A DNA stretch of 64,000 bases, from assembly GCA_009886625.1 (NCBI GenBank), contig QXZA01000018.1, positions 1 through 64,000 on the forward strand, given 5' to 3'. Both the position numbers and the translations under genes were made by a program. This document shows positions 36,194 to 45,388 of this stretch, one piece after another (the first letter of the stretch is position 1; each line of letters opens with the position of its first letter). The notes under the pieces were generated by a model. The model searched no databases, had not been told where the DNA came from, and worked only from the letters and a program-made list of their open reading frames with translations. Origin of the DNA: Flavobacteriaceae bacterium. GTDB taxonomy: Bacteria > Bacteroidota > Bacteroidia > Flavobacteriales > Flavobacteriaceae.

Positions 36194-37165
36194 TCACAAT
36201 AGTTTAACAGCTTCTTCAGCAAAATAAGACGCAATAAGGTTTGCTCCTGCTCTTTTAAAACTGAGTAATTGCTCCATCATCACTGCATCGTGACCCAACC
36301 ACCCTTTTTCAGCAGCAGCTTTTAACATGGAGTATTCTCCACTTACTTGATAAACTGCGATAGGGGTTGTTATTGATTCTCTTAGATCTCTGAGAATGTC
36401 TAAATAAGCTATGCCTGGTTTTACCATTACGATATCAGCACCTTCTTCAATATCTCTTTGAGCCTCAGTGATTGCCTCTCTTCGATTGGTGAAATCCATT
36501 TGATAGGTTTTCTTGTCTCCAAAACCAGGGGCTGAATCTAGGGCATCTCGAAAAGGACCATAAAAAGAAGATGCATATTTTGCGCTATAACTCATTATCA
36601 CTGTGTCGTGAAACTGTTGCTCTTCCAAGCATTTTCTTATTCCCAAAATACGTCCATCCATCATATCGCTAGGAGCTACAACATCGGCGCCTGCCTGTGC
36701 ATGAGAGAGGGCCATTTCTGATAGAATCTCGACAGTAGGATCATTTACAATTTTACCATATTCCACAACACCATCGTGACCAAAAGAAGAATAAGGGTCA
36801 AGTGCAACATCAGTCATCACGACCATTTCTGGAACAGCATTTTTGATAATTTGAATTGAACGCTGCATCAGCCCTTCCGGATTTAATGCTTCAGTTCCTT
36901 TATTATCTTTTAAATCATCAGGGACTTTTACAAAAAGTAAAACTGATTTTAATCCCATATTCCATAATGATTTTACTTTTTTAGCAAGCAAATCAGTAGA
37001 GCGCCTATAATAACCTGGCATTGCTGCTATGGCTTCTTTTTTTTGACTTCCTTCAATAACAAATAAAGGCACTATAAAGTCACTGGGGGCTAAATGATGT
37101 TCTTGAATAAGAGCCCTCAGTGTTGCTGAGTTTCTAAGTCTTCTGTTTCGTTGAATGGGATACAT
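36194..37165 (-). CDS. hemB: Delta-aminolevulinic acid dehydratase (porphobilinogen synthase)
   Basis: A 323-residue TIM-barrel enzyme condensing two 5-aminolevulinate molecules to porphobilinogen. The Schiff-base lysines are Lys196 (YSAKYAS) and Lys249 (VMVKPG). The metal region is DVALDPYSSFGHDG, with Asp123 and Asp131 where zinc enzymes have cysteines. It therefore belongs to the zinc-independent, magnesium-type class. It follows the antiporter gene by 9 bases in the leftward haem cluster and is probably cotranscribed with it. Confidence 0.96.
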   Translation of the reverse strand: MYPIQRNRRLRNSATLRALIQEHHLAPSDFIVPLFVIEGSQKKEAIAAMPGYYRRSTDLLAKKVKSLWNMGLKSVLLFVKVPDDLKDNKGTEALNPEGLMQRSIQIIKNAVPEMVVMTDVALDPYSSFGHDGVVEYGKIVNDPTVEILSEMALSHAQAGADVVAPSDMMDGRILGIRKCLEEQQFHDTVIMSYSAKYASSFYGPFRDALDSAPGFGDKKTYQMDFTNRREAITEAQRDIEEGADIVMVKPGIAYLDILRDLRESITTPIAVYQVSGEYSMLKAAAEKGWLGHDAVMMEQLLSFKRAGANLIASYFAEEAVKLL

Positions 37166-37174
37166 ACTTCTTTT

Positions 37175-38488
37175 TTAAGAGTTATCAGTTTCGTTTTCAT
37201 TTTCATCAAGACTAGGGGGTATGTAGGGAGAATCAAATGTGAAATCTTCATCCTCATCTACATTTGGATCTGAAATTATAATTCCATCATTTTTAGGTTT
37301 CTTTAATGTACCTAGGAGCATTACAAGCATAGAACCTAAAATTACAACTAAAAGCACTCTCTCGTTAATTGGACTTGTAGTGGTATTAAGGAAAGAAACT
37401 TCTTTAAGTTGTATGAAAAGTAGAATACTAATCAGTCCTCTTGGAGACATATAGACAAGTGCGCTAGGTTTTATTTTAAGAGTGGTTGCGCTCAGATAAA
37501 CATAACGTATAACAAACATCACCACAAAGATAAGTAAGCCATAAATGATTGGTGATAAGCTGTCAAAATAAATGATTTCTATAGAAAAACCAAAGAAAAG
37601 GAAAAAGAAAGTTCGTACAATAAATGTAGATTCAGCCGTGAGGATATGGAATTCATGAAATCCTTTTTCAGTTTGTTCGATATCTAAACACTTCAGTAAA
37701 AATTGAGGGAGTAAACTTTTCACATTACTTAAAAAGATTCCAAAGATGAAAATAGTGACCAATGCAGGGAGGTGAAATAGTTTTCCAAATGCGTATACCA
37801 AAATGAGGAGGGCCAATATTAAAAAGAACTTTACATGATGGTGAATTTGTTGTAAAAGACGGAAAAGTATATAGGTAATTGCTAAGGATATGATAATTAC
37901 ACCAAGTATTTGTAAACCTAGAGAAACCAATGCTGTTCCTCCAATCAAGGATTGATCTGATTCAAATTGACGTATGGCATAATTGAAAATCATAATCCCC
38001 AAAATATCGGAGAAAGTAGATTCATAAGTCACAAACTCTTTTTCTTTACTCAATAGTCCAACAGCTGATGGAATGGCAACAGCGCTACTGATAATGGAAA
38101 GCGGGATTGCATATAAAACAGCTTCATTATGTTCCATTTTGAAAAGAACACCAAAAACCCATTGTAAGATCCAAATATTTGCAATCAATATAAAAAGAGC
38201 TGCAAGAAAACCTTTTAAGATTAAGGGTAGTTTTTCTCTATTAATTTCTAGTTCAACCGCTCCTTCTAGAACAATTAAAATCAATCCAATAGTCCCTAAA
38301 ACAGGAATTAGATTTTCTAAAAAGTCGAAGTCGGTATAGCCATAAACATTACAAGCTGTGCGAATAAGGATACCTGTAATTATAAGTAATATGACTGCGG
38401 GAAATTTTGTCTTTCGAGCAAAAGTGTCAAATAAATATGAAAATATAATTAGTAGGGGAAGCACAAATAAGATAGAAAGGGTATTCAT
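37175..38488 (-). CDS. Cation/proton antiporter, CPA1/NhaP-like
   Basis: A 437-residue membrane protein with about twelve hydrophobic helices in the Na+/H+ exchanger fold. Acidic residues that suit the ion site occur in the helix YESTFSDILGIMIFNYA. The C-terminal 45 residues are hydrophilic and very acidic (NVDEDEDFTF, ENENETDN). It lies between hemF and hemB, 57 bases after hemF's neighbour region and 9 bases before hemB, so it is physically within the haem cluster. Ion specificity (Na+, K+) cannot be read. Confidence 0.86.
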   Translation of the reverse strand: MNTLSILFVLPLLIIFSYLFDTFARKTKFPAVILLIITGILIRTACNVYGYTDFDFLENLIPVLGTIGLILIVLEGAVELEINREKLPLILKGFLAALFILIANIWILQWVFGVLFKMEHNEAVLYAIPLSIISSAVAIPSAVGLLSKEKEFVTYESTFSDILGIMIFNYAIRQFESDQSLIGGTALVSLGLQILGVIIISLAITYILFRLLQQIHHHVKFFLILALLILVYAFGKLFHLPALVTIFIFGIFLSNVKSLLPQFLLKCLDIEQTEKGFHEFHILTAESTFIVRTFFFLFFGFSIEIIYFDSLSPIIYGLLIFVVMFVIRYVYLSATTLKIKPSALVYMSPRGLISILLFIQLKEVSFLNTTTSPINERVLLVVILGSMLVMLLGTLKKPKNDGIIISDPNVDEDEDFTFDSPYIPPSLDENENETDNS

Positions 38489-38545
38489 AATATTGGCTGT
38501 TTTAAGATTATAATATACAAAATATAAAAAGAGAAAGAAGATATG

Positions 38546-39448
38546 TTATACCCAGCTTTTAGGATTTTTTAATACTTCGAGTAATTTAGATTCATCGCTA
38601 TCTGAATCTGGCTGGTGGTCGTAACTCCATTGTACCGTTGGCGGGAGACTCATAAGTATACTTTCAATTCGACCATTGGTTTTTAAGCCAAATAAGGTTC
38701 CTTTATCATGCACTAAATTGAACTCAACATAGCGTCCTCTTCGTATTTCTTGCCAAGTACGTTGTGCTGGGGTATAGCTCATGGATTTTCTTTTTTCTAA
38801 TATAGGGATATAGGCCTCTAAAAAAGCATTACCAACTTCAGTGGTGAAATCGTATCGATCTTCTATGCTATACTTTTTATCTGCTTTTAAATAATCAAAA
38901 AATAAACCTCCTACACCTCTGGCTTCTCCACGATGTGAATTATGGAAATACCCATCGCATTTGTCTTTGAACTCAGTATAGAAATGGGAATCATGAGCGT
39001 CACAAGCTTTCTTGCATTGAAGGTGAAAATGCTTTGCATCCTCTTCAAAAAGATAATAGGGAGTTAGATCTAGTCCTCCTCCAAACCATTGATCAATACA
39101 TTCACTGTTCTCATTGTACATTTCAAAATAGCGCCAGTTTCCATGAACTGTAGGTGCCATAGGATTTTTAGGATGGATGACCAAGCTCAATCCACAAGCA
39201 AAAAAATCAACATTACCTACCTTAAAATAGGCTTGCATACTTTCTGGAAGGGGTCCATGGACAGCAGATATGTTAACACCACCTTTTTCTATTACTTCCC
39301 CATTTTCTATAATACGACTTTGACCCCCACCACCTTCAGTTCTATTCCATAGATCTTCTCTAAACGAAGCTTTACCGTCTACTTTTTCAAGTGCTTTTGT
39401 AATTTGATTTTGAAGATCTTTGATATAGGAGTAAAACTGCTCTTTCAT
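38546..39448 (-). CDS. hemF: Oxygen-dependent coproporphyrinogen III oxidase
   Basis: A 300-residue aerobic enzyme converting coproporphyrinogen III to protoporphyrinogen IX. Family motifs include WNRTEGGGGQSRI, the metal-region WFGGGLDLTPYY, HRGEARGVGGLFFDY and RYVEFNLVHDKGTLFGL. The length is standard. It follows hemE by 9 bases in the leftward operon hemA-C-D-E-F. Its presence indicates an aerobic haem route. No hemN is seen in the window. Confidence 0.97.
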   Translation of the reverse strand: MKEQFYSYIKDLQNQITKALEKVDGKASFREDLWNRTEGGGGQSRIIENGEVIEKGGVNISAVHGPLPESMQAYFKVGNVDFFACGLSLVIHPKNPMAPTVHGNWRYFEMYNENSECIDQWFGGGLDLTPYYLFEEDAKHFHLQCKKACDAHDSHFYTEFKDKCDGYFHNSHRGEARGVGGLFFDYLKADKKYSIEDRYDFTTEVGNAFLEAYIPILEKRKSMSYTPAQRTWQEIRRGRYVEFNLVHDKGTLFGLKTNGRIESILMSLPPTVQWSYDHQPDSDSDESKLLEVLKNPKSWV

Positions 39449-39457
39449 TTGATAAGT

Positions 39458-40483
39458 TTAGGGTGTATATTCTTTTACAGCATCAACAAAAGCTTTAGCA
39501 TGGTCTACGGGGATGTTAGGCAGAATACCATGTCCTAAATTGACAATGTATTTATCTTTTCCAAATTCATTTATCATCTTATGAACTCCTGCTTTGATTT
39601 CTGGAATTGGGGAAAGGAGACGAGAAGGATCAAAGTTTCCTTGCAGTGTAATTTGACCTCCAGACAAGTAGCGTGCATTTCGAGCAGTACATGTCCAATC
39701 TACTCCCAAAGCAGAAGCTCCTGAGCGTCCCATTTCATGGAGTGCAAACCAACATCCTTTACCAAAAATGATAACAGGAATTTCATCTTTCAAGGCGTCT
39801 ATAATTTGTTGAATATAAGGCCATGAAAATATAGTGTAGTCATCGGGAGATAGCAGTCCTCCCCAAGAATCAAAAACTTGAACCGCATGCACACCCGCCT
39901 TAACCTTTTCTTTTAAATAAGCGATAGTGGTATCTGTTATTTTTTGAAGCAAAGCATGGGCAGCTTCAGGTTGGCTAAAACAAAAACCTTTCGCAATATC
40001 AAAGTTTTTAGATCCTTGTCCTTGAACAGCATAACATAAAAGAGTCCATGGCGAGCCAGCAAATCCAATTAGAGGGACTCGTTCGTTTAAGGCTTGCTGC
40101 GTCATTTTTACTGCATCCAAAACATATCCAAGATGTTCATTGATGTCTGGAACTATAACTTGTGAAACCTGTTCTGAAGAGCGAATGGGGTTGGGAATCC
40201 ATGGGCCTACACCATCCTTCATTTCTACAGGGATCTGCATGGCTTGAAGTACCACAAGAATGTCACTAAACAGAATCGCTGCATCTGGACCTACTTGATC
40301 AATGGGCATCACTGTGATTTCTGTAGCTAATTCAGGAGTTTGACAACGCGTGAAGAAATCGTAATTAGCCTTTAATTTCATAAAATCAGGAAGATAACGA
40401 CCTGCTTGTCGCATCATCCAAACTGGAGGGCGGTTTACGTTTTCTCCTTTTAAAGCTTTTAGAAAAAGATCATTTTTGAGCAT
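39458..40483 (-). CDS. hemE: Uroporphyrinogen decarboxylase
   Basis: A 341-residue enzyme removing four acetate carboxyls from uroporphyrinogen III. The N-terminal signature [15 protein letters not shown] (residues 18-32) is intact. The catalytic Asp is in LFSDILV, and the [12 protein letters not shown] and VQVFDSWGG motifs follow. Its start overlaps the end of hemD by 14 bases. It lies in the leftward haem operon directly ahead of hemF. Confidence 0.97.
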   Translation of the reverse strand: MLKNDLFLKALKGENVNRPPVWMMRQAGRYLPDFMKLKANYDFFTRCQTPELATEITVMPIDQVGPDAAILFSDILVVLQAMQIPVEMKDGVGPWIPNPIRSSEQVSQVIVPDINEHLGYVLDAVKMTQQALNERVPLIGFAGSPWTLLCYAVQGQGSKNFDIAKGFCFSQPEAAHALLQKITDTTIAYLKEKVKAGVHAVQVFDSWGGLLSPDDYTIFSWPYIQQIIDALKDEIPVIIFGKGCWFALHEMGRSGASALGVDWTCTARNARYLSGGQITLQGNFDPSRLLSPIPEIKAGVHKMINEFGKDKYIVNLGHGILPNIPVDHAKAFVDAVKEYTP

Positions 40484-41147
40484 AGTGATGAGTATAATAA
40501 TGGTGAATACTTAATAAGAGCTGATTTTCATTTGGTGCCTTAGCGTTACTGTAATGGTGAGTGTATTTTGATAAGCTAGTAGCGGTAGTAGATCCAATAC
40601 AAAATCCCTGCATTTCTTGTTTCCAAGAGTTCATTTTGAAATAACTTTCCACTGCAGAGGGACTAAAAAATAGTACCCCGTCAAATTCGGTTTCAATTAC
40701 TTTTGGAGTGTAAAGGGTTTCATAAATTTCATGAATGTAAAGGGGAATCGCTTTTGAGGATAAATTCGTTTCGATTTCAGATCTTCTCTGCTTCCCACAA
40801 AAAAATGAAAAAGAATCATTTTTGTGATTTTTTAGGATAAAAGAAGCTAAAATTAAAGCATTTTGACTCATTTCGATCACTTTTTGCCCTTTTTCTTCCA
40901 AAAGTGCTTTTGTTTTTTCTCCAACACAAAAATAGTTTTTACCCTCTAATTTTGGTTTTAAGGAAAGGTCATTAAAGCCAAGTTGTACAGCATTTTGACT
41001 GGTCATGATAATGTTATCTTGCAATTCAGTTGTGTTGTGTACTAGGGGGTTGATTTTAATGAAAGGATATTCTATCAAAGAGAATCCTTGTTGAATTAAT
41101 CGATCCTTGAAATTTGCAGAGAGGAGTTTCGTGGAAAGTAACCGCAT
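40470..41147 (-). CDS. hemD: Uroporphyrinogen-III synthase
   Basis: A 225-residue protein with the two-domain Rossmann-like pattern of HemD, which cyclises hydroxymethylbilane. Sequence conservation in this family is low. Recognisable stretches are TSQNAVQ near 48-54, FFCVGEKT and [14 protein letters not shown]. Its position between hemC and hemE strongly supports the call. Its ATG shares the A of the hemC stop codon (TAATG), indicating translational coupling. Confidence 0.9.
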   Translation of the reverse strand: MRLLSTKLLSANFKDRLIQQGFSLIEYPFIKINPLVHNTTELQDNIIMTSQNAVQLGFNDLSLKPKLEGKNYFCVGEKTKALLEEKGQKVIEMSQNALILASFILKNHKNDSFSFFCGKQRRSEIETNLSSKAIPLYIHEIYETLYTPKVIETEFDGVLFFSPSAVESYFKMNSWKQEMQGFCIGSTTATSLSKYTHHYSNAKAPNENQLLLSIHHYYTHHYAQK

Positions 41148-42049
41148 TACAATTGGGATTTAATTTGGTGCATGAGTTCTTTTCCTCCCTTGTTTAAAAT
41201 TTCATGAGCTGCTCTGATTCCAGTCTCTTCAGACTGATCTGAAGAAGTCACTTCTTCGTGGAAAATCGCAATCGTTCCGTCTAGACTAAAAAGACCACCT
41301 TTGAAGTATAGCTTGTCATTTTTAAAGTAAGCATATGCTCCAATGGGAGCGGTACATCCTCCTTCTAGAGTGTTTAAAAAGGAACGTTCAATATAAGCGC
41401 ATTTTGCTGTTTTAGTACAATTTATTTTTTCTAGTACCTCTTGAAGTGCTTTATTTGTTTCCAAACATGCAATCCCCACAATCCCTTGTGAGGGTGCTGG
41501 CAGCATCCAGTCAAGAACATCATGATTGATCTTTAATAAATCTAAACGTTCTAGTCCTGCTTGAGCAAAAACAGCTCCTGACCATTCCGAATTATTTAAT
41601 TTTTCAAGTCTTTTCTGTAAATTACCTCTGAGGTTTTCCACTTTATGATTGGGATGCTTTCTCAACCATTGTGCTTTTCTTCTTAAACTTCCAGTACCGA
41701 TTGAGGCATCGGTTTCCCAAGCATTAAAAGAAGTATTGTAGACTAAAACATCCATAGGATTTCCTCTGGAGAGTACTGCTTTAATTTGGATTCCTTTCGG
41801 TAAAAGGGTAGGAACGTCCTTTAAACTATGAATCGCTAGATCAATTTTTTTATTGAGTAGAGCAGTGTCAAGATTTTTAGTGAAAATTCCTTGGATTCCC
41901 ATTGCGTATAATGGTTGGTTGAGGTCTTGATCTCCATTGCTTTCAATGAGGACTAATTGACAACGATGACCTTGCAACTCCAATGCTGCTTTAACTTTAT
42001 TGGCTTGCCAGAGGGCGAGTTCGCTTTTTCGTGTTCCAATGCGTATCAT
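41147..42049 (-). CDS. hemC: Hydroxymethylbilane synthase (porphobilinogen deaminase)
   Basis: A 300-residue enzyme that polymerises four porphobilinogens. It opens with IRIGTRKSELALWQA and has IHSLKDVP (catalytic Asp78) and GTGSLRRKAQWL for substrate carboxylates. The dipyrromethane cofactor attaches to Cys232 in EGGCTAPIGA. It ends one base before hemA's neighbour boundary and overlaps hemD in TAATG fashion. Second gene of the leftward haem operon. Confidence 0.97.
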   Translation of the reverse strand: MIRIGTRKSELALWQANKVKAALELQGHRCQLVLIESNGDQDLNQPLYAMGIQGIFTKNLDTALLNKKIDLAIHSLKDVPTLLPKGIQIKAVLSRGNPMDVLVYNTSFNAWETDASIGTGSLRRKAQWLRKHPNHKVENLRGNLQKRLEKLNNSEWSGAVFAQAGLERLDLLKINHDVLDWMLPAPSQGIVGIACLETNKALQEVLEKINCTKTAKCAYIERSFLNTLEGGCTAPIGAYAYFKNDKLYFKGGLFSLDGTIAIFHEEVTSSDQSEETGIRAAHEILNKGGKELMHQIKSQL

Positions 42050-42050
42050 C

Positions 42051-43262
42051 TTAAGAAAGATTTTCTGGAGTCAATTGAAATACTTTATTGAGTAGATCAA
42101 TGGTCTTTTCTGCTTCTTTTGGATTAGATCTTAAGTAAGCAGCTATTTGACCTGTCAATTTTTGAGCCATTTGATCAGCATTAATTTCTATTTCTTCATG
42201 AAGAGTACTATTTTCCACTTGGATCAATTTCTTTTTGAAAGCTTTCAATGTTGGGACATACTTTCGATGTTCCAACCAGACATGAAATTCATTTTCTATC
42301 TCTGTCAAAATTTGCTCTGCTTTGGGAATGTACTGCTTCCGTTTTTCGAATGTAGCATCGGTGATTTGAGAAAGTTCATCTAAATGGACAACTTCTACGT
42401 TAGGCAATGCGTTCACTTCTGGCGCTACATTTCTTGGAATAGAAAGATCCAAAATCAAGAGAGGTTTGGTGTTGTGTATGAGGTCGGCAGAAATAGTAGG
42501 TTTTTGCGCCCCAGTAGCTACAATCAATACGTTAGATTGGTGTATGGCGGTAGAAAGTTCACCATAGGCTTTTACTTTGACAGGGAATTTTCCAGCAATC
42601 TTTTCCGCTTTTTCCTGAGTTCTGTTAATTAAAACAATATGATCGTTTTGGGTATGTTTTACTAAATTTTCACAAGTGTTGGCACCAATTTTACCAGTAC
42701 CAAAAAGAAGAATATTCTTTTGAGAAATATCTGTTATATTTTTTAAAATATATTGCACAGATGCGAAAGCAACAGAAGTGGCCCCACTTGATATTTCCGT
42801 TTCTGTTTTTATGCGTTTGCTTGCTTGAATTACTGCATTGACAAGACGTTCTAATGATCCATGTGCCAGTTGCATTTTTTTGGAACGATAGAAGCTTTGC
42901 TTTATTTGACCAATCACCTCAAAATCTCCCAGAATTTGACTTTCTAGCCCTGTTCCTACTCTAAAAAGATGATGAAATGCTGTTTTGTCAGAATAATTAA
43001 AACCTATTTCTTCAAAGACTTTTTTATCACCTCCTGAATGTTTGCATAATAAATTGGTTAACGTTTCAGCGTGAGACGTCCAGCTATACAGTTCGGTTCG
43101 GTTGCAGGTATTAATAACAAGTAAGTCAGAAATTCCAAACGCTCTAGCTTCAAGGAAAAGAGCATGGAGCTGGGTATCGTTTAAGCTAAATTGTCCTCTG
43201 GTGTTAATATCAGCTGTTTTATAACTAACACCTATGGCATGAAAATGTTCGGCTTTGGTCAA
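42051..43262 (-). CDS. hemA: Glutamyl-tRNA reductase
   Basis: A 403-residue NADPH enzyme reducing glutamyl-tRNA to glutamate-1-semialdehyde, the committed step of the C5 haem route. The nucleophile is Cys53 in NTCNRTELYSW. The Rossmann motif is LLFGTGKIGANTCENL, and the C-terminal dimerisation helix is present. It is the first gene of the leftward hemA-C-D-E-F operon. A TAnnTTTG element lies 26 bases upstream. hemL, needed for the next step, is not in the window. Confidence 0.96.
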   Translation of the reverse strand: MTKAEHFHAIGVSYKTADINTRGQFSLNDTQLHALFLEARAFGISDLLVINTCNRTELYSWTSHAETLTNLLCKHSGGDKKVFEEIGFNYSDKTAFHHLFRVGTGLESQILGDFEVIGQIKQSFYRSKKMQLAHGSLERLVNAVIQASKRIKTETEISSGATSVAFASVQYILKNITDISQKNILLFGTGKIGANTCENLVKHTQNDHIVLINRTQEKAEKIAGKFPVKVKAYGELSTAIHQSNVLIVATGAQKPTISADLIHNTKPLLILDLSIPRNVAPEVNALPNVEVVHLDELSQITDATFEKRKQYIPKAEQILTEIENEFHVWLEHRKYVPTLKAFKKKLIQVENSTLHEEIEINADQMAQKLTGQIAAYLRSNPKEAEKTIDLLNKVFQLTPENLS

Positions 43263-43287
43263 AAAGATAGTCGTATAAATTCGATCA

Positions 43288-43295
43288 CAAAAGTA
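43288..43295 (-). promoter_or_regulatory. -7 promoter element of hemA (TACTTTTG)
   Basis: The minus strand reads TACTTTTG, matching TAnnTTTG, about 26 bases upstream of the hemA ATG. It lies in the 196-base divergent region shared with the AraC-family gene, where that regulator could act on both operons. No clear -33 TTG is seen. Confidence 0.5.
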
Positions 43296-43458
43296 AGGGA
43301 GTGAAACACTAAAAAATAACGATAGAAAGTTTTAAAATACCTCTAAAGGTTTTTTTTGTTAATTTTGACAAATAACTTTTAAAAAGGGCTAATTTTATTA
43401 AGTTAATCAGGATTAAGTACTGTTTTAAATAGTTAAGAAAAGAAAATAAATTTTGATG

Positions 43459-44346
43459 ATGGAAATAAAAAATGACGATAAAAGTTCTTTTGAAGAAAGT
43501 GTCTTAGATTCTGGATTTACAGTATTGAGAATGAAAAATGATTTGCAAGTAGCCGTTAAAGAAAACTACCCTGTAAATCAAGATTTTATACAATTTCATT
43601 TTTGTCTCAAAGGGCAGATGAATTTTGTCTTTAATGAAGGGAATTATAGCTTTCCAGTAAATGAAGACCACTCTATGTTACTTTTTAATCCTTTGAAGCC
43701 CCTTCCCATAGAAGTAGAATTAGCTCCGAATACTTGGTTGGTTAGCGTTCTTATCTCCATTGCAAAATTTCACTCTTTATTTTCATCAGATGCAGATCAT
43801 ATTTCTTTTCTAACCCCAGAAAATAGTTCTAAAAAGTACTATGATAATCTACCTTTTACTTCATCCATTGCTGTTGTGTTGAGTCAAATTTTACAAGCCA
43901 AAGTGCATGACAGCATGAAGAGTTTGTATTTCAAAGGAAAGGTATATGAATTACTCAGTTTATATTTTAACAAGAATGAAGATCCATCACTGGAACAATG
44001 TCCATTTTTAGTGGATGAAGAGAATGTTAGAAAAATTAGAAAGGCAAAAGATATTATTTTGGAGCGGATGTCTGATCCACCCTCTCTAGAAAATTTGGCA
44101 ACAGAGATTGGATTGTCCTTGAAAAAACTAAAAGAAGGGTTTAAACAACTTTATGGAGATACGGTCTTTGCATATTTATTAGATCACAAGATGGAGGAAG
44201 CCAGACGAATGTTGGATTCGCAAAAGTTCAATGTGAATGAAGTAGGGTTAAAATTAGGCTACAGTACCGCGAGTCATTTTATTGCTGCTTTTAAAAAGAA
44301 GTATGGAACCACTCCCAAGAAATATTTAGGTTCATTATCTTCGTAA
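43459..44346 (+). CDS. AraC-family transcriptional regulator beside the haem genes
   Basis: A 295-residue protein from ATG 43459. ATG 43456 and TTG 43453 are also possible. The N-terminal part, with QFHFCLKGQMNFVFNEGNY, looks like a cupin-type sensing domain. The C-terminal AraC domain has two helix-turn-helix units, SLENLATEIGLSLKKLKEGF and NVNEVGLKLGYSTASHFIAA, followed by FKKKYGTTPKKY. It is divergent from hemA and 10 bases upstream of hemH, so haem genes are its likely targets. The ligand is unknown; haem, a porphyrin or iron status are guesses. Confidence 0.88.
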   Translation: MEIKNDDKSSFEESVLDSGFTVLRMKNDLQVAVKENYPVNQDFIQFHFCLKGQMNFVFNEGNYSFPVNEDHSMLLFNPLKPLPIEVELAPNTWLVSVLISIAKFHSLFSSDADHISFLTPENSSKKYYDNLPFTSSIAVVLSQILQAKVHDSMKSLYFKGKVYELLSLYFNKNEDPSLEQCPFLVDEENVRKIRKAKDIILERMSDPPSLENLATEIGLSLKKLKEGFKQLYGDTVFAYLLDHKMEEARRMLDSQKFNVNEVGLKLGYSTASHFIAAFKKKYGTTPKKYLGSLSS

Positions 44347-44356
44347 AAAATTGTGA

Positions 44357-45388
44357 ATGAAAGGAGTATTACTAGTCAATCTGGGATCCCCAGATAGTAC
44401 CGAAACGAATGACGTAAGAGATTATTTAGGTGAATTTTTAATGGACGAGCGGGTAATTGATTTGCCTAAATGGTTTCGAACTTTTTTAGTTAAAGGAATT
44501 ATTTTAAAAACCCGACCTAAAAAATCAGCCAAAGCCTACAGGAAGATATGGTGGAAAGAGGGTTCACCCCTCATTGTACTTTCAGAACGCCTTCAAGAAA
44601 AGGTCCAAAAAAAAGTTTCCATTCCTGTTGCTTTAGCGATGCGATATGGGAAGCCCTCTATACATGATGGATTAAAAAAATTAGCTGAACAAGGAGTGAC
44701 TGAAGTGTTTTTGGTCCCTCTTTATCCTCAATTTGCTATGGCTACCACAGAAACTATTTTAGTTTTAGCTGAAGAATTAAGGGAAAAACATTTCCCACAA
44801 ATGGAGTTTACTTCCTTGCCCGCTTTTTATAATCATCCAGATTATATTCGAGTACTTGGGAATTCGATCCAAGAAGCTTTACAAGGAAAAAAATGGGAGC
44901 ATATACTATTTTCTTATCATGGTGTTCCAAACCGTCATATTAGAAAATCTGACATAACTCAGTCTCATTGTAAAATGGACGGCAAGTGTTGCTTTACCGA
45001 TTCTCCTGCTCATACTTACTGTTACCGGCATCAATGTGAAATGACGACCATTAAGGTTGCAGAGTATTTGGAGCTCAAAGAAGGAAGCTATTCCACAAGC
45101 TTTCAATCACGTGTCTCAATTTTAGGATCATGGTTGAAACCTTACACAGATAAAACAGTCGAGGCTTTTGCGAAAAACGGGACTAAAGAACTTGCGATAG
45201 CTACTCCCGCATTTATTTCGGACTGTTTAGAAACCTTAGAAGAAATTGGAATGGAAGCCGCAGAAGATTTTGAAGATAATGGCGGAAAACATTTACATGT
45301 CATACCCTGTATTAATGATCGTGAAGATTGGGTAAATGTGTTAAGTAGATGGATAGATCAATGGGCACACAATGAAAGTGTTTCATGA
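44357..45388 (+). CDS. hemH: Ferrochelatase with a Cys-rich insertion
   Basis: A 343-residue enzyme inserting Fe(II) into protoporphyrin IX. Family motifs are LLVNLGSPDS at the start, the iron/porphyrin-site His188 in FSYHGVPNRHIRKSD and the late STPAF-like region IATPAFISDCLETLEE. Five cysteines (205, 211, 212, 222, 227) lie within 23 residues right after the active-site histidine, a pattern that suggests an iron-sulfur cluster or structural metal. It is preceded by the AraC-family gene and overlaps the MATE gene by 4 bases. Confidence 0.95.
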   Translation: MKGVLLVNLGSPDSTETNDVRDYLGEFLMDERVIDLPKWFRTFLVKGIILKTRPKKSAKAYRKIWWKEGSPLIVLSERLQEKVQKKVSIPVALAMRYGKPSIHDGLKKLAEQGVTEVFLVPLYPQFAMATTETILVLAEELREKHFPQMEFTSLPAFYNHPDYIRVLGNSIQEALQGKKWEHILFSYHGVPNRHIRKSDITQSHCKMDGKCCFTDSPAHTYCYRHQCEMTTIKVAEYLELKEGSYSTSFQSRVSILGSWLKPYTDKTVEAFAKNGTKELAIATPAFISDCLETLEEIGMEAAEDFEDNGGKHLHVIPCINDREDWVNVLSRWIDQWAHNESVS

